From positions 62,001 through 126,000 of the forward strand of contig CAWARM010000015.1 of assembly GCA_963784425.1 (NCBI GenBank): a stretch of DNA of 64,000 nucleotides, read 5' to 3'. Positions 8,965 to 16,507 of the stretch are shown piece by piece. A program made the translations under genes and the position numbers. The notes under the pieces were generated by a model. The model worked only from the letters and a program-made list of their open reading frames with translations, did not search any database and was not told the origin of the DNA. Each line of letters opens with the position of its first letter. The stretch's first letter is position 1. This DNA comes from SHZL01 sp963784425 (GTDB taxonomy: Bacteria; Pseudomonadota; Gammaproteobacteria; Xanthomonadales; SZUA-36).

Positions 8965-8990
8965 GGCAGACTCTCCTGCTTGGTGCTGTA

Positions 8991-9653
8991 TTACTGATGC
9001 TTCAATTCAGATGCCACATCGTTCAACGGTTCTTCCGACGCTTGCTCCGGCGGATCAATCATGCGCACCTGTTTCCCGCCAAAAAACACATCCTTGAATG
9101 CTTTGCGGCTGACTGAAACATAGCGCTCATTGCCGCCAATCTCAACCTGCGAGCCTTCTTTAAGCGCGTACCCGTCCGCATCAAGCCGCACCACCATGGT
9201 TGCTTTGCGGCCGGTATGGCAAATGGTTTTAATCTCTTCGAGCTGATCGCTCCAGGCAAGCAGGTAACGGCTGCCTTCAAACAACTCTCCCTGAAAATCC
9301 GTACGCAGGCCAAAACACAGCACAGGGATTTCCAGCCGGTCAACCACTTCGCCGAGCTGGAAGACCTGGTTCCTGGTCAGGAACTGGGCCTCGTCAACCA
9401 ATACACAGTGCACTTTCCCTTGCTCCAATTCCTGCTGTAGCCGGGCAAAAAGGTCAGCATCGTGGTCGAATACCAGCGCCTCTGCCTGCAGGCCGATACG
9501 GGAGCGAATGACACCCTCCCGGCCGCGGTCCGCAACCGCCGGGGTGAACAGCAAGGGGTGCATGCCCCGCTCCCGGTAATTGTGTGCAGACTGCAGCAAA
9601 ACGGTGGTTTTGCCAGCATTCATCGCCGAATAATAAAAATACAGCTTAGCCAT
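8991..9653 (-). CDS. tdk: Thymidine kinase
   Basis: Phosphorylates deoxythymidine to dTMP (salvage). 220 residues from the ATG at 9653, which overlaps the upstream stop by 8 bp. The P-loop is SAMNAGKTT, the Walker B/base-recognition motif is VDEAQF, and NERYVSVSRK is the substrate lasso region. In the E. coli-type enzyme four residues bind structural zinc (C-x2-C and C-x2-H). Here the first pair reads ICHTG and the second reads SVSRKAF, so three of the four ligands are gone. The protein may be folded without zinc, or the kinase could be impaired. Confidence 0.93.
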   Translation of the reverse strand: MAKLYFYYSAMNAGKTTVLLQSAHNYRERGMHPLLFTPAVADRGREGVIRSRIGLQAEALVFDHDADLFARLQQELEQGKVHCVLVDEAQFLTRNQVFQLGEVVDRLEIPVLCFGLRTDFQGELFEGSRYLLAWSDQLEEIKTICHTGRKATMVVRLDADGYALKEGSQVEIGGNERYVSVSRKAFKDVFFGGKQVRMIDPPEQASEEPLNDVASELKHQ

Positions 9654-10551
9654 CAGCCGACCCGTGTACCTGGTTACGAAACAGCTGATCGGCCGCATGC
9701 CATAGCCGCCATTGAGCGCTGTCCTCTTCGAGGTGCTGCGCCATGAACTGTCCAAACTGCTCCATCAAAGCCCGCGTTGACTCAGGCCTGGCCGGTTCGC
9801 TGCAGCGAAGTTGCCTGGCTCCGGCCGTATTGAAACCCAGCGAATAAAGCACCACGGTTGACTTTCCGGTCACCAGCCATTCCGGGCCATCGCTGTTGAA
9901 TTCCGCAACCAGGTCTCCAACCCGTGTAGTGACTGAACGATCCGGTCTGGTGGTCGGTGCATCCAGCAGAATGACCGGTGTGCCGGGTTCTGTCGCGGCA
10001 GCTTCCAATTGCTTGAGGGCTCCCGGCACGGTGATATCACGGCCTGCGCATACTTTGCGGATATAGCGCACCAGTAAACGCAGGTAGAGATAATGAAACG
10101 GTGCTGCGCGCCGGATGTCCGGGCCAATTTGCCGGTACACGAAGCGCGGCGCAAGGCCTGCTTCACGGAACAACTGCAAGGCCAGGACGCTCGGCCCCCA
10201 GTGCATGCCGATCAATACGAGGCGGTCCATGACCGGCGGCATGCCCTGCTGCCGGACCGAACGCAGCGGAGCCTTGTCGCGCCCGGCCATGAAAAACCAA
10301 AGATCACGGGCTTCCGTCAGTTCAACCAGCCGCCAGCGCGCTTTCCATCCGGCTTCATCTTTCACGCGGACAAAACGCCGGGCCGAATCCAGCGCCGCCG
10401 CTGAGCGCGCAGCCAGCAGCCAGGCCCGCTGTGCAATGTTCCGGATCAACGCCTGTCCTAGCGCGTAAGGCAACACGACACAGCACAGGGGTAGTAGAAT
10501 GTAAGTGAGAAAATCACCGGCCTGGCGGCCCATCTGGGTTGTCCTTTTCAC
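9646..10551 (-). CDS. Lysophospholipid/lipid A acyltransferase-like protein
   Basis: 301 residues with a hydrophobic N-terminal segment (FLTYILLPLCCVVLPYALG). The overall pattern resembles the LpxL/HtrB branch of LPLAT enzymes: a block around LVLIGMHWGPSVLALQLF where the catalytic H-x4-D/E would be, then GTPVILLDAPTTRPDRSV matching the later LPLAT block. The acidic residue expected four positions after the histidine is not clear (HWGPS), so catalysis in the classic way is uncertain. The 3' end overlaps tdk by 8 bp, so the two are co-transcribed. Confidence 0.5.
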   Translation of the reverse strand: MKRTTQMGRQAGDFLTYILLPLCCVVLPYALGQALIRNIAQRAWLLAARSAAALDSARRFVRVKDEAGWKARWRLVELTEARDLWFFMAGRDKAPLRSVRQQGMPPVMDRLVLIGMHWGPSVLALQLFREAGLAPRFVYRQIGPDIRRAAPFHYLYLRLLVRYIRKVCAGRDITVPGALKQLEAAATEPGTPVILLDAPTTRPDRSVTTRVGDLVAEFNSDGPEWLVTGKSTVVLYSLGFNTAGARQLRCSEPARPESTRALMEQFGQFMAQHLEEDSAQWRLWHAADQLFRNQVHGSADG

Positions 10552-10595
10552 GGCGGCAATTATCCACTAATCAAACTGCAAAGTCCGGTACACCC

Positions 10596-11449
10596 ATGCT
10601 GCCCAGCCCCATATTGTCTTGTCCCATCCTGACCTATCATTCGCAGAATATCAGCGGCAATGACTATGCGCACAACGACCATGTGGCCTTGCGGGAAGAC
10701 CTGCAGCATGCTGTACCGGGAAGGCCGCCATATCGTGCCGCTGGACTGGTTGCTCGACGTCCTGGATGGATCGCGCAAGCGGCGCAGACCTGGCACAGGC
10801 AGTGGTACTGACGTTTGATGACGGCTGCGATTTTGACGTGCGCGACCTCGACTATCCCGGCCATGGCCAACAGCGAAGTTTTGCCGGAATTATTGCGGAC
10901 CACATTGAGACGAGGGGAAACCCCGCTCCGCACCTGCACGCCACCGCGTTTGTTATCGCCAACCGTGAGGCACGCCGTGTCATCGACGCAGCGTCGCTGT
11001 TTGGACAGGGCTGGATCAGCGACGACTGGTGGCGTGAAACCGAACGGGGCGGACACATCGCCATCGAAAACCACGGCTGGGATCATAATCATCCCGACCT
11101 TGGGCACCCTGAGCTTGGGCATCAAGACCTCGCGGGCACCCAGCGCGGAGGATTCCACACCGTGGACACTGAAGCACAATGCCTGCAGCAGGTGGTTGCA
11201 GCCGCAGGCGCGATTGAGGCCATCACCGGTCGCTGGCCGCGTTATTTCGCCTACCCGTTCGGTGAATCCAGCGCCTGGATCCGAGCGGAGTTTTTTCCGA
11301 ACTACACCGAAGCCCACGGCTGCCGCGCTGCTTTGGGCACCGATCCGGGCCCCGTTACAGCAGCATCCGATCGCTGGAACCTGCCGCGCTATGTCTGCGG
11401 GCGGGACTGGAAGTCCGCGCAGGAGTTGCTCGCACTGATAGGCGCTTAG
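10596..11449 (+). pseudogene. Polysaccharide deacetylase family protein, two frameshifts
   Basis: Carbohydrate esterase family 4 fold, which removes N- or O-acetyl groups from glycans. The N-terminal strand PILTYHSQNISGNDY, the metal motif VVLTFDDG, the H-x3-H-like ENHGWDHNH and the AYPFGE motif are all present. The sequence is spread over three frames: one change near 10700, where the LREDLQ frame passes to LYREGRHIVPLDWLL, and one near 10770, where it passes to SGADLAQAVVLTF. Repaired length would be about 284 residues. Conserved motifs on both sides argue for recent or artefactual indels. Confidence 0.75.
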
Positions 11450-11566
11450 GGCCTGGGCACATTTCTCACCGGCAGTTGGCAGATTTTTTTCTGTAGGCCT
11501 AAAGGATGCCGAGCGCCGCAGGAGCGACTGATCGGCTGAACAGGGATGTTCAGCCAGGCCCGCAGG

Positions 11567-11780
11567 GGGCAGGATGCCCCGTCGGGCCGTGTTCACCAAG
11601 CGACGAGAAGCGAGGGTAGCCGCAGGCCATCCGTCCGGCTACAGAAAAAAAGTCTGCCAACTGCCGGCTCCGTGGGCAGGATGCCCCTTCGGGCCGTGTT
11701 CACCAAGCGACGAGAAGCGAGGGTAGCCGCAGGCCATCCGTCCGGCTACAGAAAGAGTCTGCCAGCCGCCGGGCACCGCA
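11567..11780. repeat. Two tandem copies of a 107-bp repeat
   Basis: The unit beginning GGCAGGATGCCCC at 11567 recurs 107 bp later at 11674, with near-identity through GTGTTCACCAAGCGACGAGA, AGGCCATCCGTCCGGCTACA and AGTCTGCCA. Each unit contains a small hairpin (GGGCAGGATGCCC). The stretch 11450-11855 holds no credible gene; the repeat resembles extragenic palindromic-type sequence between convergent genes. Confidence 0.85.
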
Positions 11781-11855
11781 GTCCATTTGATCAGCGATAA
11801 AACTTGCCTAGGCAGCGCAGAGTGCTGCAGCCCGACGGTTGTCGAAGGGATGGCC

Positions 11856-12449
11856 TCAGCCTGGTTTGTAACAATCGTGGTACAGGCTGATGGCCGTCCC
11901 GGGGCTGCGCAGGTCGTGGCCGCGAAGTTCGGCATGCTTACTGGTTTGGAAGGTAACCCGCTCGGCGCGAAATCCCGCGCCTGAGGCCAGCCGCGCGAAT
12001 GTTTCTGCATCGTAAAGGAAGGTGTGGCCCGCGAACCTCATGCCCACATTAAGGATTTCTGCCGCCGTACCATAGCGCAAAGGAACGCCTACATGGTTTT
12101 GCCACAGAGCCTTGAGCGTTTCCGGCTCATGCAGGTACAGGCGGGCAAGCTGTTCCACGTCGGGCGTGAGCACGCGGATCACGCCGCCAGGCTTGAGGAT
12201 GCGGTGGCATTCACCCAGAAAGCGCGCGGCCTGTTCCAGATCCAGCTGGTCGATGAAATCCTCCGTATGCATGAAGTCCACGCAGGAATCCCGCAATGGC
12301 AGGCCGGCTGCGAGATTGGCACACACATCCGGACGACTGTCGAGGTCAAGGTCAATATTCACCCAGCCATCAATCTTCCAGTGCCCGGACCCCAGATTGA
12401 CCATGATCTTGTTGGGGCTCTTGTTGGGCTGATTCACCTTGGATTCCAT
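11856..12449 (-). CDS. Class I SAM-dependent methyltransferase
   Basis: 197 residues. The SAM-binding motif I is VNLGSGHWKIDGWVNID, acidic motif II is in the NIDLDLDSRPD region, and motif IV/post-motif FLGECHRILKPGGVIRVLTPD is typical of small-molecule methyltransferases of the Methyltransf_11 type. The substrate is unknown. Start ATG at 12449 follows the prmA stop by 16 bp, with AGGGA upstream, so it is the last gene of the aroQ-accB-accC-prmA series. Confidence 0.8.
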   Translation of the reverse strand: MESKVNQPNKSPNKIMVNLGSGHWKIDGWVNIDLDLDSRPDVCANLAAGLPLRDSCVDFMHTEDFIDQLDLEQAARFLGECHRILKPGGVIRVLTPDVEQLARLYLHEPETLKALWQNHVGVPLRYGTAAEILNVGMRFAGHTFLYDAETFARLASGAGFRAERVTFQTSKHAELRGHDLRSPGTAISLYHDCYKPG

Positions 12450-12465
12450 AGTGTTTCCCTGTCGT

Positions 12466-13359
12466 TCATCGGGCAAGGCCGTGCAACCGCACCCAGCCTT
12501 CCTGTTCAACCACGTCCAGTTTTTTACAACCAGGTCGGTAGGCGTCTGCCACCCACTGCGCCTGCTCCTGCAAAATCCCGGACAGCACGATATCACCGTC
12601 CGCTTGCAGGCTGCCCATCAGGATGGCCTGCAACTCAATCAACGGCCCGGCGAGGATATTGGCCAGTACCACCGCGGCCTTCCCGGCGCCCATGCCCTGC
12701 AAAAACGCTTCGGGCGGGAGGCAAACGAGGCGGTCTGCAACTTTATTGCGTATTGCGTTGGCAAGCGTTGCTTCCAGCGCCTGGGGGTCATTGTCGATGC
12801 ACCACACACGGCTTGCACCCTTGAGGGCCGCAGCAACGGCCAGCACGCCCGAACCGCAACCGTAATCCACCACGACCGATCCGGTGAAATCATGGCCGTC
12901 TATCCACTGCAGGCACAGCGCCGTGGTGGGATGGGTGCCTGTTCCAAACGCGAGGCCAGGATCCAGGCGCAACACAAGGGCGCTCTCATCCTCAGGATCT
13001 CTCATGCCACTGGGCACAATCCACAGGTGATTGCCGAATTTCATCGGCTGGAAGCTATCCATCCAGGCCCGTACCCAGTCCTGGTCCGCCACTTCGCGCC
13101 AGGCCAGGGCGTCCGGGCGCTCAATCCCGGGCACTCCCAGCAAGGCCAGCGACACATCGCCGCGATTGACGTCGCCGGCAAATAGCCCGCGCAACTGCAA
13201 GTGGGGCCACAAGGGTGCCGTACCGGGAGCTGGCTCAAGCACCGGATCATCCGCGCTGTCCTGCAGGGTTATGGCCAGGGCGCCCTGTTCCTGCAGCGCC
13301 AGTTCAGCCTCTGCGACCAACTCACGGGGAATACTGAGGCTTACTTCGGCCCAAGCCAC
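12466..13359 (-). CDS. prmA: Ribosomal protein L11 methyltransferase
   Basis: Trimethylates lysine and N-terminal amines of ribosomal protein L11. 297 residues, the usual PrmA length. An N-terminal substrate-recognition domain (residues 1-60) leads to WVRAWMDSFQPMKFG, then the SAM domain with DPGLAFGTGTHPTT, VVDYGCGSGVLAVAA and VVLANILAGPL. The accC-prmA neighbourhood is standard in gammaproteobacteria. Confidence 0.97.
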   Translation of the reverse strand: MAWAEVSLSIPRELVAEAELALQEQGALAITLQDSADDPVLEPAPGTAPLWPHLQLRGLFAGDVNRGDVSLALLGVPGIERPDALAWREVADQDWVRAWMDSFQPMKFGNHLWIVPSGMRDPEDESALVLRLDPGLAFGTGTHPTTALCLQWIDGHDFTGSVVVDYGCGSGVLAVAAALKGASRVWCIDNDPQALEATLANAIRNKVADRLVCLPPEAFLQGMGAGKAAVVLANILAGPLIELQAILMGSLQADGDIVLSGILQEQAQWVADAYRPGCKKLDVVEQEGWVRLHGLAR

Positions 13360-13405
13360 TAAAAGAAGCCCATTATCGGGGGCCCATTAGAAGAGACCTG
13401 CGCAA

Positions 13406-14767
13406 TCAGCTTGCGCTGGCTCTTTCCGCGAGGCGTTTTTCCAGGTAATGGATGTTGAAACCGCCCTCAAGGAAACCGGGATCACAAAACAGCCACTTGT
13501 GCAGTGGAACATTCGACTTGATGCCATTGAGCACGACCTCGTCCAGGGCCACGCGCATGCGCGCGATGGCCATGTTCCGGTCCTGCCCGTGAGCGATGAC
13601 CTTGGCGATCATGGAATCGTAGTTCGGGGGCACGCGGTAGCCGTCGTAAATGTGGGATTCGACCCGGATTCCCGGCCCGCCAGGTACGTGAAATCCCTGG
13701 ATCAGTCCCGGGCAAGGCATGAAGCTTTCCGGATCTTCGGCGTTGATGCGACACTCGATAGCGTGACCGGTGAAGCGGATGTCCTTCTGGCGATAGGACA
13801 ACTTTGCACCTGAAGCAACCAGTATCTGCTCGCGCACCAGGTCTGCACCCGTGATGCACTCGGTAACCGGATGCTCCACCTGGATACGGGTGTTCATTTC
13901 GATGAAGTAGAATCGCCCGGCGTCATAGAGGAATTCGAATGTTCCTGCCCCGCGGTAACCAATGCGCTGGCAGGCTTCAACGCAAACCTGGCCGATGTCG
14001 TCACGTTGCTGCTGGGTAATGCCCGGCGCCGGTGCCTCTTCGACTACTTTCTGGTGGCGGCGCTGGGTGGAACAGTCGCGCTCGCCAAAATGTACCGCAT
14101 TGCCGTGCTGGTCAGCCATCACCTGGACTTCGATATGGCGCGGGTTTTCCAGGTATTTTTCCAGGTAAACCGTGGCATCGCCAAAGGCGCTTTGCGCTTC
14201 CTGCCGGGTCAGTTGCAAAGCATTACTGAGGTGAGCCTCGGTATGCACCACCCGCATGCCGCGTCCGCCGCCACCGGCAGCAGCCTTGATGATGACCGGG
14301 TAGCCCACCTTGCGGGCGATTTCCAGGCACTCACGGGAATCGGCGGTCAAGGGTCCGTCAGAACCGGGCACACAGGGCACACCCGCTTCCTTCATGGCCT
14401 TGATGGCCGATACCTTGTCGCCCATCAGGCGAATGGTTTCAGGCCGTGGACCGATAAAAATAAAGCCGCTTTGTTCCACGCGCTCGGCAAAGTCCGCATT
14501 CTCGGCAAGAAAACCATAGCCGGGATGAATGGCTACCGCATCCGTGACTTCGGTCGCAGCGATGATGGCGGGAATGTTGAGGTAGCTTTCCCGCGAAGGA
14601 GCAGGCCCGATGCACACCGATTCATCCGCCATCGCAACATGCTTGAGGTTGCGGTCGACGGTAGAGTGCACCGCCACGGTCTTGATGCCCATGGCCTGGC
14701 AGGCGCGCAGGATTCGCAGCGCAATCTCGCCGCGATTGGCAATAACGATTTTTTCCAACGCGGCCAC
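13406..14767 (-). CDS. accC: Biotin carboxylase subunit of acetyl-CoA carboxylase
   Basis: ATP-dependent carboxylation of biotin on AccB, the first step of fatty-acid synthesis. 453 residues. N-terminal IVIANRGEIALRILRAC, the glycine-rich ATP-grasp loop AAAGGGGRGMR, HIEVQVMADQHGN, the ERDCSTQRRHQK catalytic segment and IEMNTRIQVEHPVTE are all intact. It lies 13 bp after accB, and the pair is clearly co-transcribed. Confidence 0.98.
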   Translation of the reverse strand: MAALEKIVIANRGEIALRILRACQAMGIKTVAVHSTVDRNLKHVAMADESVCIGPAPSRESYLNIPAIIAATEVTDAVAIHPGYGFLAENADFAERVEQSGFIFIGPRPETIRLMGDKVSAIKAMKEAGVPCVPGSDGPLTADSRECLEIARKVGYPVIIKAAAGGGGRGMRVVHTEAHLSNALQLTRQEAQSAFGDATVYLEKYLENPRHIEVQVMADQHGNAVHFGERDCSTQRRHQKVVEEAPAPGITQQQRDDIGQVCVEACQRIGYRGAGTFEFLYDAGRFYFIEMNTRIQVEHPVTECITGADLVREQILVASGAKLSYRQKDIRFTGHAIECRINAEDPESFMPCPGLIQGFHVPGGPGIRVESHIYDGYRVPPNYDSMIAKVIAHGQDRNMAIARMRVALDEVVLNGIKSNVPLHKWLFCDPGFLEGGFNIHYLEKRLAERASAS

Positions 14768-14780
14768 GGTTTAGGGCCTG

Positions 14781-15266
14781 CTAACGAATCACGAACAGGG
14801 GCTGGTCGAACTCCACCGGCTGGCCGGTTTCGGCCAGGATGGCAACTACCGTACCTGAAACCTCGGCCTCGATCTGGTTGAACATTTTCATGGCCTCAAT
14901 GATGCACAGGGTCTCGCCCTCGGTGACTTTCTGACCCAATGAAACAAAAGGATCGGCCTCGGGGCTGGGTGAGGCATAGAAGGTGCCCACCATGGGCGAG
15001 CGCAACATCTCGCCTTCGGGTACGTCATCCTTGGCGGCTGCAGGCTCTGCCACACCTGTGGCAGCTTGCGGGGTGGAGAAAGACACCGGCGCGGCTGGTG
15101 CCGCGCTTACGGGGGCCTGCATCACGAACTGCGGGGCCGGCTGCGGCATGGCGTAGCCACCCCCGCGGCTCAGGCGCACGGACTCTTCGCCCTCCACAAT
15201 TTCAAGCTCGGTGAGATTGGACTCTTCGAGCATCTCGATGAGTTTCTTGACTTTTCTGATATCCAT
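14781..15266 (-). CDS. accB: Biotin carboxyl carrier protein of acetyl-CoA carboxylase
   Basis: 161 residues: a short N-terminal helix (DIRKVKKLIEMLEESNLTEL), an alanine/proline-rich linker (about residues 40-85) and the C-terminal biotinyl domain with the biotinylated lysine in EAMKMFNQ. SPMVGTFYASPSPEA begins the carrier domain. It sits between aroQ and accC, as in many proteobacteria. Confidence 0.98.
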   Translation of the reverse strand: MDIRKVKKLIEMLEESNLTELEIVEGEESVRLSRGGGYAMPQPAPQFVMQAPVSAAPAAPVSFSTPQAATGVAEPAAAKDDVPEGEMLRSPMVGTFYASPSPEADPFVSLGQKVTEGETLCIIEAMKMFNQIEAEVSGTVVAILAETGQPVEFDQPLFVIR

Positions 15267-15339
15267 GCGCTCTCTGCTCCTGCCTTATGCCATTGAAAAC
15301 CAGCCCAATGTCTTACATGGCGGCTTTCATGAGGGGCTT

Positions 15340-15780
15340 TCAGGGGTCGATGCGATTGATGATGGCCTGCAGGGCAAGCATGTAGCTTTCCCCTTTGAAT
15401 CCACTGATCACGCCGAGGGCGATGTCAGAGAAGTAGGATTTTTGCCGGAACGACTCGCGGGCGTGCACAGCGGAGAGGTGGACTTCCACAAATGGCACGC
15501 CCACAGCCAGCAGCGCATCCCGTAGTACGATGCTCGTATGGGTATACCCGGCCGGGTTGATGATGATGTAATCCACCTTGTCCACGGCAGCCTGGTGCAC
15601 AATGTCCACGAGCGCTCCCTCGCTGTTACTCTGCTCATGGCGCAACTCGTGCCCGCAGGCCCCGGCAAACCTATCGAGGTCCTCCATGATTTCCTGCAGG
15701 GTGCGGTAGCCGTACTGGTCCGGCTCCCGCCCGCCGAGCAAATTCAGGTTGGGGCCGTTGATGACTAAGATTCTGGCCAC
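15340..15780 (-). CDS. aroQ: 3-dehydroquinate dehydratase, type II
   Basis: Third step of the shikimate pathway. 146 residues, as in dodecameric type II enzymes. NGPNLNLLGGREPDQYG carries the catalytic tyrosine, INPAGYTHTS binds substrate, and VHLSAVHARESFR carries the catalytic histidine and arginine. The asparagine usual after HLS or HIS is alanine here, a mild departure. It heads the accB-accC-prmA series; the 136-bp gap upstream probably contains the operon promoter. Confidence 0.95.
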   Translation of the reverse strand: MARILVINGPNLNLLGGREPDQYGYRTLQEIMEDLDRFAGACGHELRHEQSNSEGALVDIVHQAAVDKVDYIIINPAGYTHTSIVLRDALLAVGVPFVEVHLSAVHARESFRQKSYFSDIALGVISGFKGESYMLALQAIINRIDP

Positions 15781-15916
15781 GATGAGCCTCTAGCGCAAGG
15801 GAAAGGAAGTCTGCACGACATTATCGACTTTGTCTACAATTCGCCACCGTATTGCAGCAGATCGAAGCGGATTAACAGAAGTATATAAGACAGAGATCTA
15901 CCCGGGGGCAGGTGAT

Positions 15917-16507
15917 TCAGGAACCGGCCGCCAGCAACTCCTCAATACGCCGGGCCAGTTCCTTTTCCTTCAGCCCGCCAAGGTGGGTCCAGCGCACGAT
16001 GCCATCGCGGCCGATCAGCACGCTATAGGGTAGCACCCCCGACAGGTTTCCATAACTCTGGGCCATGGCCATTACATCAATGGAGCCCACCAGGATGGGG
16101 TAGTCGACCCCCAGTCCGGTGGCAAAATCGGTGGCCTGCTGCACGTCATCGATGGCCACGCCCACGACCTGGAATCCGGAAGGGGCATAGGCCTTGTGCA
16201 GACCCACCAGCATGGGCATTTCTTCGCGGCAGGGTTTGCACCACGTCGCCCAGAAGTTGATCAGGGTGACACTGCCATCAAAAGAACTGGCTGAAACCTG
16301 TTCCCCGGTGCTGCTGCCCAGCTTGAAATCAGGCCTGGGGCTGCCAACTACACTTGGGTCGGCCCGTCCACTGGATGCTGCTTCAGCAGCACTGAGCACC
16401 TCCCCTTCCCAGGGTTGAACATAGACATAACGGTAGGCAAAGGCGCCGGCAAAACTGGCCAGCATGGCAACGGAAAAAATCAGAATGACGTGCCGGGCCC
16501 TCATCAT
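15917..16507 (-). CDS. TlpA/ResA-like thioredoxin-family protein
   Basis: 196 residues with an N-terminal membrane anchor (VILIFSVAMLASFAGAFAY) and a periplasmic AhpC/TSA-type thioredoxin fold. The active site is WCKPC in INFWATWCKPCREEMPML, and the cis-proline lies in SGVLPYSVLI. Such proteins reduce periplasmic disulfides, often in cytochrome maturation. Its ATG overlaps the dsbD stop by 4 bp (ATGA), so it is probably supplied with electrons by that DsbD. Confidence 0.9.
   Translation of the reverse strand: MMRARHVILIFSVAMLASFAGAFAYRYVYVQPWEGEVLSAAEAASSGRADPSVVGSPRPDFKLGSSTGEQVSASSFDGSVTLINFWATWCKPCREEMPMLVGLHKAYAPSGFQVVGVAIDDVQQATDFATGLGVDYPILVGSIDVMAMAQSYGNLSGVLPYSVLIGRDGIVRWTHLGGLKEKELARRIEELLAAGS

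Noticed and set aside
13871..14881. 336-codon open frame antisense to accC and the start of accB
   Set aside because: A shadow of the biased codon use of accC, with no family features and no promoter.
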